DNA of 40,037 bases from Lentisphaerota bacterium (lineage in GTDB: Bacteria > Verrucomicrobiota > Lentisphaeria > Victivallales > Victivallaceae). Position 1 is the stretch's first letter, and the number at the start of each line of letters is the position of its first letter. The DNA lies in assembly GCA_015061695.1 (NCBI GenBank), contig SUWA01000017.1:1-40037 (forward strand), in the 5' to 3' direction. This document shows, piece after piece, positions 9,182 to 18,323 of the stretch. The position numbers were made by a program, and so were the translations under genes. The notes below the pieces were generated by a model, which searched no databases, was not told the origin of the DNA, and was given only the letters and a program-made list of their open reading frames with translations.

Positions 9182-10162
9182 GTGAAAAATAAATTGATGG
9201 CAGCAAGCTACCTGGCAAGTCTGATATTTTTGTTGAATATCCATGTTGTTTGCGGCAGTGATGATTTGACTTTGACTCCTGACGGTAAAAGTGTGATCGC
9301 CTGCCGGGCGGCGGCGTCAGTTTGTGTGATCCCCGATGGCGTGGTCAAAATTGCGCCCGGAGCTTTTGCCGGAAATCAGAATCTGGAAAAAGTGGTCATC
9401 CCCGGCAGTGTGGTCGAAATCGGCGAAAGCGCATTTTATAACTGCGGCAAACTGCAGACGGTAGTTGCCGGAGATGGCCTTCAGAAAATCGGCGATTGGG
9501 CATTCCGCGAATGTGTGAATTTGCGGAGTATAAAATTACCCGCCGGTTTGCAAGTCATCGGGCGCGGCGCATTCATGTGCTGCCGCAATCTTGAGCCGGA
9601 TCTGGTTATTCCCGATCGGGTCAGTGTGTTGGGCGAGGGCGCTTTTTTTGAGTGCCGCTCGATCCGGAGTGTTAAAGTGGGTGAAAATGTGCAGGAGCTT
9701 GGCGATATGGCTTTTGCGCATTGCAATAACTTGCGGAAAGTTGTTTTGCCGGAAAACTTGCAAGTTATCGGCAAGGGCAGTTTCAACCATTGCTGCCGCC
9801 TGTCGGAAATAAATCTGCCGCGATCTTTGCGCGTGATCGGCGATGCGGCATTTTTCCACGGCTGCAGTTTGCGCGAGCTGCCGCTGCCGCCGGCGTTGCA
9901 ATATATCGGCTGCGAAGCGTTCTATTTTTGCGGCAATCTTAAAGCCGTAACGCTGCCCGCAACGCTGGAATATATTGGCGATTGGGCGTTTTGCGGAGTC
10001 CCGCAGCTGAAAAAACTGTACTTTTCTGACCGCACCAGCCAGGTGGGGCGCGGTGCATTCCGCTACTGTCCGAACCTGCTGGAGGTCTGTATTCCGGAGC
10101 AGCTGGCCAAATCAAGCGAACTTTGGAGCTTGCCGGAAAATTGCCGGATCGTTATTCGCTGA
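9182..10162 (+). CDS. Exported BspA-type leucine-rich-repeat protein
   Basis: 326 residues from a GTG at 9182 with GAGGTG upstream. The N-terminus has a signal peptide ending near VVCGS. The mature part is built of LRR_5 (BspA/TpLRR) units of about 23 residues, with repeating patterns such as IGESAFYNCGKLQTV, IGDWAFRECVNLRSI and IGKGSFNHCCRLSEI, about ten in all. This fold is typical of secreted or surface proteins of gut and host-associated bacteria and serves in binding. No C-terminal anchor or sorting domain is visible. It probably belongs to the hflX operon. The end overlaps the convergent acyltransferase gene by 11 bp. Confidence 0.88.
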   Translation: MKNKLMAASYLASLIFLLNIHVVCGSDDLTLTPDGKSVIACRAAASVCVIPDGVVKIAPGAFAGNQNLEKVVIPGSVVEIGESAFYNCGKLQTVVAGDGLQKIGDWAFRECVNLRSIKLPAGLQVIGRGAFMCCRNLEPDLVIPDRVSVLGEGAFFECRSIRSVKVGENVQELGDMAFAHCNNLRKVVLPENLQVIGKGSFNHCCRLSEINLPRSLRVIGDAAFFHGCSLRELPLPPALQYIGCEAFYFCGNLKAVTLPATLEYIGDWAFCGVPQLKKLYFSDRTSQVGRGAFRYCPNLLEVCIPEQLAKSSELWSLPENCRIVIR

Positions 10163-10994
10163 TATTCTTGACCGCTTGCGGCGGTACGCGATTTTCGGCT
10201 GCGTACCACTCCTGCAGTCTTGATTGGATAAAGCGGATGATCTCTTCGTGCAGATCTTTGCCGGAATCCTGAACCATTGCCGGCGGCGCAAACTCAAAAT
10301 GCACATGATGTTTGCGGTGTACCGGGCCTAACGAGCGGAAGATCTTGCCATTGCTGACCAGATCGGTTTTCAGCGCCAGCGGCAAGACCGGTACTCCGGC
10401 GGCTTTGGCCAGCTTGATGCCGATAGTGTTGAACTGTTCGGGGATAAAGGCTTCGCTGCGGGTGGCCTGCGGAAAAATGACCACGCTTTTGCCCCGGGCG
10501 AGCCGTTCTTTGCCTTCGGTCAAAACGGTTTTGAAGTCATCGCGGGGATTGACGCGATCGACACCGATAGCTTCCAGACTGCGCATGATGTCGCCAAAGT
10601 ATTCTACGTTGAAGAGTGAATTTTTTATGACAAAAGTAAAGTCGATCCGGGGGCGCATAATGGCGTGGAGCAGGGCGGTTTCCAGCAAACTCATGTGGTT
10701 GGCAATGATCACCGCCGGCTGGCCGTTGAGTTTATCTATATTGTTCAGGCCGCGCAAATGCAGTTTGGCGCCGATGGACTCGATAAGTTTGATATTGCCG
10801 TTGGAAAATTCCGTCTGGTTGAACGCATCGAGTTTCCCGGCACGTCCGCACTTGCCGGTGTTGACAAAAATACCAAAATTTTTCCAGTAAAAATACCAGC
10901 GGCTGCGCAGCAGCAAGTTATCCACAAACGCGTGATGGACCCGTTTGGGCGTATCGTAAGAATCGCCGGGGAAAAGGTAGTTATCGCAAAACAT
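10152..10994 (-). CDS. PlsC-like lysophospholipid acyltransferase, HX4E variant
   Basis: 280 residues from ATG 10994. A GTG at 11006 is in frame but touches the AAGGAG site, so the ATG with 11-nt spacing is preferred. The 1-acylglycerol-3-phosphate acyltransferase fold is visible. Block I is NHMSLLE (99-105), where the catalytic HX4D aspartate is replaced by Glu. Block III is FPQATRS (174-180) rather than FPEGTRS. VPVLPLALKTD near residue 206 fits block IV. Family members transfer acyl groups to lysophosphatidate or related lipids at the inner membrane. The substitutions look coordinated with an otherwise intact fold, so a distinct subfamily is likelier than a dead enzyme. The substrate may therefore differ from that of PlsC. 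Confidence 0.82.
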   Translation of the reverse strand: MFCDNYLFPGDSYDTPKRVHHAFVDNLLLRSRWYFYWKNFGIFVNTGKCGRAGKLDAFNQTEFSNGNIKLIESIGAKLHLRGLNNIDKLNGQPAVIIANHMSLLETALLHAIMRPRIDFTFVIKNSLFNVEYFGDIMRSLEAIGVDRVNPRDDFKTVLTEGKERLARGKSVVIFPQATRSEAFIPEQFNTIGIKLAKAAGVPVLPLALKTDLVSNGKIFRSLGPVHRKHHVHFEFAPPAMVQDSGKDLHEEIIRFIQSRLQEWYAAENRVPPQAVKNISE

Positions 10995-11079
10995 GATAAA
11001 AATCACTCCTTATAAATTATCAATAACTATATAAAATAACGCTTAAAGCGCTCTTTTGCAAAAAAAATGGCTTTTAAAC

Positions 11080-11108
11080 TTGTAAAAATCACAAATGTGG
11101 AGTATATT
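11080..11108 (+). promoter_or_regulatory. Candidate promoter of rpmE
   Basis: TTGTAA and TATATT are separated by exactly 17 bp, with the -10 box ending 66 nt upstream of the rpmE ATG. The surrounding sequence is AT-rich. GGAGAG just before the ATG supplies the ribosome site. Confidence 0.55.
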
Positions 11109-11174
11109 TAACGCTTACAAGATTGTTTTGTTAATAAAAATTTTTCAACTATAAGAACTTTTGGAGAGAAGCAA

Positions 11175-11381
11175 ATGAAACAGGATATCCATCCGAACTA
11201 CGGTCCGGCCAAGGTCATCTGCGCCTGCGGCGAGGTCTGGGAAATCAAATCCACCCGTCCTGAATACAAAGTCGGTATCTGCGCCAAGTGCCACCCGTTT
11301 TTTACCGGCAAACAGAAGTTTGTTGATACCGCAGGGCGTATCGACAAGTTCAACAAGCGTTATGGCAAAAAAGTCGACTGA
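11175..11381 (+). CDS. rpmE: 50S ribosomal protein L31
   Basis: 68 residues, normal for L31. It is the zinc-binding (C+) form: CACG (Cys16, Cys18) and CAKC (Cys36, Cys39) supply the four ligands. The start [10 protein letters not shown] and the [24 protein letters not shown] stretch are family hallmarks, the latter seen in two adjoining parts. GGAGAG precedes the ATG. Its own promoter and terminator separate it from prfA, which nevertheless follows directly, an arrangement seen in many bacteria. Confidence 0.97.
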   Translation: MKQDIHPNYGPAKVICACGEVWEIKSTRPEYKVGICAKCHPFFTGKQKFVDTAGRIDKFNKRYGKKVD

Positions 11382-11411
11382 GGTTGAACTTTCCGGTATA
11401 TCCGGCCAAAG

Positions 11412-11449
11412 ATCCCGGTACTTCCACTGTGGAGTATGCGGGATTTTTT
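11412..11449 (+). terminator. Rho-independent terminator or attenuator between rpmE and prfA
   Basis: An ATCCCG / CGGGAT stem with an inner TACTTCCA / TGGAGTA arm is followed by six T residues (11444-11449). It lies 30 nt after the rpmE stop and only 20 nt before prfA, so it should reduce read-through into prfA rather than mark an unrelated boundary. Confidence 0.75.
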
Positions 11450-11468
11450 GTTAAACAGAGGTTGAACA

Positions 11469-12554
11469 ATGACTCCCGGCGATATAAAACAGCACATCGA
11501 GCGTTTGACGGCGCGGGCCAGTGAACTGGAAAAAGCACTGGCCGATCCGGCGATTTATCAGAAAGCAGCCGAGTTGAAGAGTGTTTCGCAGGAACACCGC
11601 AAACTCAAGGCGTTGTTCGATAATTTTGAGCGCTGGCAGAAAGCCCTGACCGAAATCAGCGAAAACGAGCTGCTTATCGCCGAAGAAAGCGACAGCGAAT
11701 TGCGGGAGTTGGCCGCTGCCGAACAGGAAGTTCTGCAGCAGGAAGTCGCCGGGCTGGAAAATAAGGTGCGGCAGGCGCTGCTGCCGGCGGACGAAAATGA
11801 TTCACGCAACATTATTGTGGAGATCCGTCCGGCCGCCGGCGGCGATGAAGCGGCGCTGTTTGCCGGAGAGTTGGCCAGAGCCTACTGGCGCTATGCCGAC
11901 AGCATGGGCTGGAAAGTGGAGCTGCTGGAAGAAAACTCCAGCGAACTGGGCGGGGTCAAGAGTGTATCATTTTCGCTTGCCGGCGACGACGTTTATATGC
12001 ACATGAAGTTCGAGAGCGGTGTCCACCGCGTCCAGCGTGTGCCGGTAACTGAAGCTGCGGGGCGTACTCACACATCGACGGTTACAGTTTCGATCATGCC
12101 CGAGGCCGAAGCGGTGGAAATAAACATCCGGCCGGAAGATCTCCGTTTTGACGTTTTCCGTTCCAGCGGGCCCGGCGGCCAGAGCGTCAATACCACCGAC
12201 AGCGCGGTGCGGGTAACTCACATACCTACCGGTGTTTCGGTAGCCAGTCAGCAGGAAAAGAGCCAGCACCGCAATAAAGAGATCGCTTTGCGCATTTTGT
12301 ACGCCCGATTGCTGGAAGCCAAACAAGCCGAAGAAGCCGCACGAAAATCAGCGGATAAACTTTCTCAAGTCGGTACCGGCGATCGCAGCGAACGCATCCG
12401 GACTTATAATTTCCCGCAGAACCGCGTTACCGATCACCGCTACAATATAAGCTGTTTTGATCTGCCGGCAGTTATGGAAGGCGAATTCGGCCGGGTGATC
12501 GACCCGATTCTGGCCGCTGACAGCGAAATACGTTTTGAGGCATTGCAAAAATGA
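11469..12554 (+). CDS. prfA: Peptide chain release factor 1
   Basis: 361 residues, full length. GGQ at 236-238 (in SSGPGGQSVNTTDSAVR) is the peptidyl-tRNA hydrolysis loop. PVT at 192-194 is the PxT codon-reading motif that marks RF1, whereas RF2 has SPF, so UAA and UAG are read. Residues 10-105 form the helical N-terminal domain. The ribosome site is weak (GAGG about 8 nt upstream). The stop codon overlaps the ATG of the following transporter gene. No prmC methyltransferase gene lies next to it in this window, although prfA-prmC pairs are common. Confidence 0.97.
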   Translation: MTPGDIKQHIERLTARASELEKALADPAIYQKAAELKSVSQEHRKLKALFDNFERWQKALTEISENELLIAEESDSELRELAAAEQEVLQQEVAGLENKVRQALLPADENDSRNIIVEIRPAAGGDEAALFAGELARAYWRYADSMGWKVELLEENSSELGGVKSVSFSLAGDDVYMHMKFESGVHRVQRVPVTEAAGRTHTSTVTVSIMPEAEAVEINIRPEDLRFDVFRSSGPGGQSVNTTDSAVRVTHIPTGVSVASQQEKSQHRNKEIALRILYARLLEAKQAEEAARKSADKLSQVGTGDRSERIRTYNFPQNRVTDHRYNISCFDLPAVMEGEFGRVIDPILAADSEIRFEALQK

Positions 12555-13453
12555 GTAATTGGGCTATTGGTATTATCAGCGGACTGGTTGCCGGCTTGAT
12601 GCAATCCTGTTCATATTTGGGTGGTCAGCGTTTTTTGAACAAATACAACAATTCCGCTCAAATGGTGATTTGTTCGCTTTTGATAACCGGGGCGGTTACA
12701 TGGTTGATGGCGCCGTTTTTTTTGTATACAAGCACATTGTTTTCGTGGCGGATGCTGTTGTATGTGATCATGACCGATATTGGTCTGGTCGTGGGGCATT
12801 GGGGATTTTTTTCGGCGCAGAAACACATTGAATCCAGCCGCATAGCTTCGCTTATGGGATTGAAAGTTCTGGTGGTAGCTGTGTTGTCGATCGTGCTGCT
12901 GCGGATTGGCTTTACTTTTTTGCAATATCTGGCGATGTTGGGGGCAGCGTCGGCCGGGCTGCTGATGAATTGGAATCAGGGCAAGTTGAACTGGAACGGT
13001 ATGGGGTATATGCTGGTGTGTTTTATCGGTTACGCTTTTTCTGATTTGGGGGTGCAGCTGGTGGTTCAGGAAATGCCGGCAGAAGATCCGATCGCCGCCG
13101 GATTCAGCGGTTTTATCGTCAACTACAGTGTTACCGGTCTGGGCGCTCTTTGCCTGATCAAAAAGTTCAAGATCGATTACCGGATGCTCTGTACGGCTTT
13201 GCCGCAAGGGCTGTGCTGGGTGGTGTCGATGTGGGGATTGTATATTTGTTTCGGACTGGTCGGAGCTGCGTTCGGCAATGTTCTGCAGGCCAGCCGCGGG
13301 ATAATATCGTTGGTCATCGGAATCATATTGAGTTACTTTGCAATGCAAAGTTTGGAAAAAAAGCAGAGTGCGGATCAATGGGTGCGTAAGGCTGTAGCCG
13401 CGCTTATCATGTTTGGCTCGATCATGCTTTACGCCTTTACCGCCAAGGGGTGA
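12551..13453 (+). CDS. DMT/EamA-like membrane transporter
   Basis: 300 residues with about ten hydrophobic segments and very little soluble sequence, the size and pattern of drug/metabolite transporter (EamA-type) carriers with two five-helix halves. The start overlaps the prfA stop (ATGA), and larC begins 4 nt after its stop. The substrate is unknown. The near-fusion to larC raises the idea of moving a precursor of the nickel-pincer cofactor or a related metabolite, but this is inference from position only. Family assignment rests on topology rather than a sharp motif. Confidence 0.7.
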   Translation: MSNWAIGIISGLVAGLMQSCSYLGGQRFLNKYNNSAQMVICSLLITGAVTWLMAPFFLYTSTLFSWRMLLYVIMTDIGLVVGHWGFFSAQKHIESSRIASLMGLKVLVVAVLSIVLLRIGFTFLQYLAMLGAASAGLLMNWNQGKLNWNGMGYMLVCFIGYAFSDLGVQLVVQEMPAEDPIAAGFSGFIVNYSVTGLGALCLIKKFKIDYRMLCTALPQGLCWVVSMWGLYICFGLVGAAFGNVLQASRGIISLVIGIILSYFAMQSLEKKQSADQWVRKAVAALIMFGSIMLYAFTAKG

Positions 13454-13457
13454 TTTT

Positions 13458-14729
13458 ATGGGTAAGATGTTGTATTTGGAAGGTTTTTCCGGAATTGCCG
13501 GCGATATGACCGTTGCGGCACTGCTGGCGCTCGGCGGCAGCCGGGAAAAATTGGATCTGGCTCTGAAAAGTCTTGCTCTGGATGATGAGTTCAGTTACGG
13601 GATCGCAACCGGCAAGTCGCACGGCATTGCCGGAACTGTTTTTAACGTGATTTGCCACCACGACCACGCGCACGACCACGACCACTCGCATGACCACGAC
13701 CACGCGCACGACCACGCGCACGACCACTCGCATGACCACGACCACGTTCACAGCCACGGGCATATACACCGCAATCTGGCTGATATAATGCAGATCGTAA
13801 ACCGTGCCCAATTAAGCGTCCGTGCCCGTAAATATGTGGAAAATATATTCCGAATCGTGGCCGAAGCCGAAGCTGCCGCCCACGGTTGCACCATAGAGGA
13901 AGTGCATTTTCACGAAGTCGGTGCGATTGATTCCATTGTGGATATAGTTTCAGCGGCAGTATTGCTGGATGATCTTGATATAGATCAATGTATAGTCGAA
14001 GCGCTTTCCGAAGGGCAGGGGGTAGTCAAGTGTCAGCACGGAGTTTTACCGGTGCCGGTGCCGGCGGTGCTGAACATTGCTCAAAAACACAATATAGCTT
14101 TGCGCCGCACTCCGGTGCAGGGCGAAATGGTTACTCCTACCGGCATAGCAATCGCCGCGGCCTTGCGTACCGGCGATAAACTGCCGGAGAAATACCGGAT
14201 CAAGGCCGTCGGCATCGGAGTGGGCAAACGGGACTTCGGGCACGCGAATATTCTGCGGGCCATGCTGATCGAAGCGATCGAACTGCCGTCGGACGCTGAT
14301 ATCTGGGTCATGGAGTGCAATATCGACGATTGCTCCGGCGAAATGCTGGGGTTGGCAATGGAAAAACTGCTGGCCGCCGGCGCGCTGGAAGTCAATTATA
14401 CGCCTTGTTTTATGAAAAAGAACCGTCCGGGGTATTCTTTGCAGATAATTGCCGGTCAACGCGATGTTGAAAAACTTGAGCAGCTGGTTTTTGAAAATAC
14501 CACCACGATCGGGATCCGGCGTTATCCGGTGGAACGCTGTTGTATGCAGCGCAATATGGTAGAGCTGGATACGATTTACGGAAAAGTTGCCGCCAAACGC
14601 TGCGTGTACAAAAATATCGAACGTATTTATCCGGAGTACGAAAGTGTAAAGGCGTTGGCCGCAAGCACATCCGTGCCTTTTTACGAAGTCTGGCAAGCGG
14701 CAGTTGCCACCGCCGGGGTGCAGAACTGA
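13458..14729 (+). CDS. larC: Nickel-pincer cofactor biosynthesis protein LarC, His-rich
   Basis: 423 residues from ATG 13458, chosen because AAGGGG lies 8 nt upstream and the protein then begins MGKMLYLEGFSGIAGDM, matching LarC starts. LarC is the CTP-dependent cyclometallase that inserts nickel into the pyridinium-3,5-bisthiocarboxylic acid mononucleotide cofactor of lactate racemase and related enzymes. Residues 67-104 contain 20 histidines in an alternating HxH run, a probable nickel-binding or storage segment. The C-terminal half is present in the same frame (PCFMKKNRPGYSL, TTTIGIRRYPVER, YPEYESVKALA), so no programmed frameshift is needed, unlike the split larC of Lactobacillus plantarum. 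Confidence 0.95.
   Translation: MGKMLYLEGFSGIAGDMTVAALLALGGSREKLDLALKSLALDDEFSYGIATGKSHGIAGTVFNVICHHDHAHDHDHSHDHDHAHDHAHDHSHDHDHVHSHGHIHRNLADIMQIVNRAQLSVRARKYVENIFRIVAEAEAAAHGCTIEEVHFHEVGAIDSIVDIVSAAVLLDDLDIDQCIVEALSEGQGVVKCQHGVLPVPVPAVLNIAQKHNIALRRTPVQGEMVTPTGIAIAAALRTGDKLPEKYRIKAVGIGVGKRDFGHANILRAMLIEAIELPSDADIWVMECNIDDCSGEMLGLAMEKLLAAGALEVNYTPCFMKKNRPGYSLQIIAGQRDVEKLEQLVFENTTTIGIRRYPVERCCMQRNMVELDTIYGKVAAKRCVYKNIERIYPEYESVKALAASTSVPFYEVWQAAVATAGVQN
13660..13770 (+). repeat. Tandem His-Asp codon repeat inside larC
   Basis: The stretch is built from reiterated GACCAC, CACGCG and TCGCAT units coding for HD, HA and HS pairs. Near-identical copies of an 18-24-nt module recur, so the length can change by slippage without leaving frame. 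Confidence 0.85.
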
Positions 14730-14734
14730 TGGGT

Positions 14735-14760
14735 AAAACCTGATAAAATCAGATTTTATT
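14735..14760 (+). terminator. Weak candidate terminator after larC
   Basis: CTGAT-AAA-ATCAG forms a small stem, flanked by AAAA on the left and an ATTTTATT tract on the right. The stem is short and AT-rich, so termination would be weak. Confidence 0.35.
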
Positions 14761-14814
14761 GTATGGAATTTGTATGTAAAACCTTTTCTACGGTGGAAAA
14801 TCAGCAAAAAAGCG

Positions 14815-14852
14815 TTAAATTATAAAGAAATAAACAGTTATTTATAATTTAA
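14815..14852 (+). promoter_or_regulatory. 12-bp perfect AT-rich inverted repeat overlapping the pyridoxamine kinase ribosome site
   Basis: TTAAATTATAAA (14815-14826) and TTTATAATTTAA (14841-14852) are perfect reverse complements separated by 14 nt. The right arm runs into the AAGGAGG site (14851-14857). It could be an operator or an RNA hairpin touching the ribosome site. I see no clear -35/-10 pair in the 14730-14866 gap. Confidence 0.5.
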
Positions 14853-14866
14853 GGAGGATTTCTGTT

Positions 14867-15712
14867 ATGTCCATGAAACGTATTGTTACTATTCAGGATA
14901 TTTCTTGCGTCGGCAAGTGTTCTCTGACTGTCGCTTTGCCGATCATTTCTGCCATGGGGGTGGAAACTGCGATCCTGCCGACGGCGGTGTTGTCGACCCA
15001 TACGATGTTCAATGAGTTCACGTTCCGCGATCTGACTTGTGATATTACGCCGATTACCGAACACTGGAAGCGCGAACAGTTCAAGTTCGATGCCATTTAC
15101 ACCGGCTATCTCGGGAGTTTTGAGCAGTTGGCGCTGGTCAACAAGTTTTTTACGGATTTCAAAACCAGTGATAATGTGATTTTTGTGGATCCGGTCATGG
15201 CCGACAACGGCAAACTTTATCCCGGTTTTACGCCGGAATTTGCCAAGGCGATGGCAGAACTCTGCAAGCAGGCCGATGTGGTGGTGCCGAATCTGACCGA
15301 AGCGGCGTTCATGTTGGGCGAAGAGTGCTGTCTGGCCGGTTACAATGAAGATTACATCAAGTCCACTCTGAAAAAACTTACCGCGCTGGGGGCCAAATGT
15401 GCCGTATTGACCGGAGTCAGTTTTGAACCGGGCAAGGTCGGTTTTATGGGCTATGACTCATTGAAAGATGAATTTTTCAGCTATTACCACCGGCGCATTG
15501 ATATGGTGTTCCATGGCACCGGAGATGTTTTTGCCAGTACGGCGGTCGGCGCTCTGACCCGCGGATTTACGCTGGGCGAGGCGCTGAAGATCGCGGCGGA
15601 TTACACGGTCGAATGCATCGAAATAACCATGGCTGACCCGGAACACGATACTTATGGTGTTGAATTTGAAAAAGCGATCCCCGCATTGCTTAAAACGCTC
15701 GGCGACTGCTGA
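14867..15712 (+). CDS. pdxY: Pyridoxamine/pyridoxal kinase (ribokinase superfamily)
   Basis: 281 residues from ATG 14867 with AAGGAGG 9 nt upstream; a second ATG two codons on is less well placed. The start KRIVTIQDISCVGKCSLT and PTAVLSTHT fit pyridoxal kinases. VDPVMADNGKLY near residue 110 is the conserved D-P-V-x-G/D-D-x-G-x-Y motif, and GTGD at 217-220 holds the catalytic aspartate and anion hole. The enzyme phosphorylates pyridoxamine, pyridoxal or pyridoxine in B6 salvage. The pdxK/pdxY distinction cannot be made from sequence alone. mutS starts 21 nt after its stop. Confidence 0.88.
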   Translation: MSMKRIVTIQDISCVGKCSLTVALPIISAMGVETAILPTAVLSTHTMFNEFTFRDLTCDITPITEHWKREQFKFDAIYTGYLGSFEQLALVNKFFTDFKTSDNVIFVDPVMADNGKLYPGFTPEFAKAMAELCKQADVVVPNLTEAAFMLGEECCLAGYNEDYIKSTLKKLTALGAKCAVLTGVSFEPGKVGFMGYDSLKDEFFSYYHRRIDMVFHGTGDVFASTAVGALTRGFTLGEALKIAADYTVECIEITMADPEHDTYGVEFEKAIPALLKTLGDC

Positions 15713-15733
15713 ATAAAGGTGAATTGAAAACGA

Positions 15734-18292
15734 ATGGCTGACGGCAAACTTACTCCCATGATGCAGCAATATCGTGCTGCCAAAGCTGAAATCCCCGCCG
15801 ATGCGATATTGCTTTTCCGGCTGGGGGATTTTTACGAGATGTTTTTTGAGGATGCCGTCAAGGCCAGTGCCATTATGGAGCTGACTCTGACCAAACGTCA
15901 GGGCTACCCCATGTGCGGATTCCCCTGGCACGCGCTGGATGCCCAGCTGCCGAGATTGCTCAATGCCGGGGTCAAAGTCGCGATCGCGGAACAGCTGGAA
16001 GATCCCAAACTGGCCAAAGGCATTGTCAAACGGGCCATTACCCGTATTATTACGCCGGGAACGGTGATCGATTCAAGTATTCTCAAGCCGCAGGTCAGTA
16101 ATTTTCTGGTGGCGCTGAATTGGGAGAAAAAGCGCTGTGCGTTAGCTTCGCTGGATATTTCCACCGGGGAATTCAATGTTATTGAATTTGATACTCTGAC
16201 GGCGTTGGAAAGTGAACTTTCGCGCTTGAGTGCGCACGAATGTCTGGTGCCCGGCGGCATGTTGGAAAAATGGCAGAATGATGGCAAACTGCCGGCATCC
16301 CGCAGCAAGATCATGTTTACCGAAGTCGATGAGTGGGTCTTTGCCAAAGAGATCGCCCGCGATGCTTTGCTGCAGCACTTTAAGGTGTTGAGTTTGGATG
16401 GTTTGGGGTGCCGGGAGCTTACTGCCGGGATCGGCGCTGCGGCCGCCGTGCTGCATTACGCTGCCGAAAATCTGCGTCAGGAAATCAGTCATATCAACCG
16501 GATAAAGGTGTGCAAAAGCGGCAATTATATGGAGCTTGACTCCATCAGTCAGCGCAATCTGGAACTGGTTGAACCCATGTATGGCAGCGATAAAAGCGTT
16601 ACCTTGCTGGGGGCGCTGGATAAGACCAATACCCCGATGGGCAGCCGGTTGTTGCGCGAGTGGATATTGCGCCCGCTGTATGATAAAAGCGAAATCGACA
16701 GCCGGTTGGATGCGGTGGAAGTTTTGAGTTCCGACCCGCTGACTTTGAGCGAGATCATGGAAACTCTGGGGGTAGTGCGCGACCTTGAACGCATTACCGG
16801 CCGGCTCAATCTGGGCAGTGCCAACGCCCGGGATCTGGCCGCATTGAGTACCAGTTTAAGTATATTGCCGGGGCTTAAAGCTCTGCTGGAGGAATTCGAT
16901 GTGCCGCTGCTGCGGGAAATCGAAAATCAGATCGTGCCGCAGCCTGAACTGGTAGATGAGATCACCCGGGCGCTGAATGATGATCTGCCGCTGACCATTG
17001 GCGATGGCGGCTTGATCCGCAGCGGTTATCATGCCGGTCTGGATGAATTGCGCAGTGCCGCGACCGAAGGCAAAAGCTGGCTGGCCAATATTCAGAACCG
17101 CGAGCAGGAGCGGACGGGGATCAAATCGCTCAAAGTCAAATACAACAGTGTATTCGGTTATTATATAGAAGTGAGCAAATCCAATCTGGCGCTGGTGCCG
17201 GAGGATTATGTGAGAAAGCAGACGCTTGTCAATGCTGAACGCTTTATAACGCCTGAACTCAAAGAGTTGGAAAGCAAGATCCTGGGCGCGGAAGAAAAAT
17301 CCAAGGCTTTGGAACTGGAGCTTTTTCAGGCATTGCGCGCCATGGCTTTGCAGCATACGCTGGAAATTCAGAATACCGCGCGGGTGATCGCCGTATTGGA
17401 TGTGATCTGCTCGCTGGGTGAGTGTGCCCGCGAACGGCGCTATGTAAGGCCGGTCATTACGGAAGAAAATCAGCTGGTCATCACCGGCGGACGCCACCCG
17501 GTGTTGGAACTTAATCTGGAAAATGAATCATTTGTTCCCAACGACTGTCTGCTGGATGGCGATTGCAACCGCATGATGTTGATAACCGGGCCGAACATGG
17601 CCGGTAAATCCACTTACATACGTCAGACTGCGCTGCTGACGATCATGGCGCAGATCGGGTCGTTTATTCCGGCAGATTCAGCAACGGTGGGGCTGGTCGA
17701 TCGCATTTTTACCCGGGTGGGGGCTGCAGACGATCTGGCGCGCGGGCAGAGTACATTTATGGTGGAAATGGTCGAAACTGCCAATATCCTCAATTATGCT
17801 ACCCCCCGCAGTCTGGTTATTCTGGACGAGATCGGCCGCGGTACCAGTACCTTTGACGGATTGAGCATTGCCTGGGCAGTGGCCGAGTATCTGCACGATG
17901 ATGTTCATTGCCGCTGCCGCACACAGTTTGCCACTCATTATCATGAACTTACGGCGCTGGCGTCAGAAAAACGCGGTGTCAATAATTACAATATTGCAGT
18001 GCGGGAGTATGGCGATAAGATCATATTTCTGCGGCAGATCGTGCCGGGGGCAACCGACCGCAGTTACGGTATACATGTAGCGCAGCTGGCCGGATTGCCC
18101 GGAGAAGTTATTCAACGTGCCGGGGAGATTTTAGGCGAGTTGGAGGCTTCTTCGGCTTCCCCGCGGGAAAATTATATGCCGCAATCTTCCAATCTTTATG
18201 AGCTGGGGCGCCGTCAGCGCGCCCGCAAAAATCCGTCGGCCGGAAAAAATACTGAACCGGAAGACGGCAGTTACCAAATGCGGCTTTTTTAG
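15734..18292 (+). CDS. mutS: DNA mismatch repair protein MutS
   Basis: 852 residues, full length for MutS1. The mismatch-binding motif GDFYEMF has Phe33 and Glu35, which wedge into the mispair. The connector, lever and clamp domains follow. The ATPase carries GPNMAGKST at 619-627 (Walker A), [15 protein letters not shown] (Walker B and signature) and THYHEL. MutS recognises mismatches and recruits MutL. The end is rich in charged residues, as usual for a beta-clamp-binding tail. An AAAGGTG site lies upstream with somewhat long spacing. queC begins 31 nt after the stop; no mutL is visible in the window. Confidence 0.98.
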   Translation: MADGKLTPMMQQYRAAKAEIPADAILLFRLGDFYEMFFEDAVKASAIMELTLTKRQGYPMCGFPWHALDAQLPRLLNAGVKVAIAEQLEDPKLAKGIVKRAITRIITPGTVIDSSILKPQVSNFLVALNWEKKRCALASLDISTGEFNVIEFDTLTALESELSRLSAHECLVPGGMLEKWQNDGKLPASRSKIMFTEVDEWVFAKEIARDALLQHFKVLSLDGLGCRELTAGIGAAAAVLHYAAENLRQEISHINRIKVCKSGNYMELDSISQRNLELVEPMYGSDKSVTLLGALDKTNTPMGSRLLREWILRPLYDKSEIDSRLDAVEVLSSDPLTLSEIMETLGVVRDLERITGRLNLGSANARDLAALSTSLSILPGLKALLEEFDVPLLREIENQIVPQPELVDEITRALNDDLPLTIGDGGLIRSGYHAGLDELRSAATEGKSWLANIQNREQERTGIKSLKVKYNSVFGYYIEVSKSNLALVPEDYVRKQTLVNAERFITPELKELESKILGAEEKSKALELELFQALRAMALQHTLEIQNTARVIAVLDVICSLGECARERRYVRPVITEENQLVITGGRHPVLELNLENESFVPNDCLLDGDCNRMMLITGPNMAGKSTYIRQTALLTIMAQIGSFIPADSATVGLVDRIFTRVGAADDLARGQSTFMVEMVETANILNYATPRSLVILDEIGRGTSTFDGLSIAWAVAEYLHDDVHCRCRTQFATHYHELTALASEKRGVNNYNIAVREYGDKIIFLRQIVPGATDRSYGIHVAQLAGLPGEVIQRAGEILGELEASSASPRENYMPQSSNLYELGRRQRARKNPSAGKNTEPEDGSYQMRLF

Positions 18293-18323
18293 GCCGCACT
18301 TTATCAGGAGCAGCAGCTTGCAA

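Noticed and set aside
13660-13770. Regular repeats that could suggest a CRISPR or other array
   Set aside because: The repeats are in-frame His/Asp codons of larC with no spacers.
18283-18302. Hairpin at the end of mutS as a terminator
   Set aside because: The stem TGCGGC/GCCGCA spans the stop codon and the T run lies in the loop, not after the stem.
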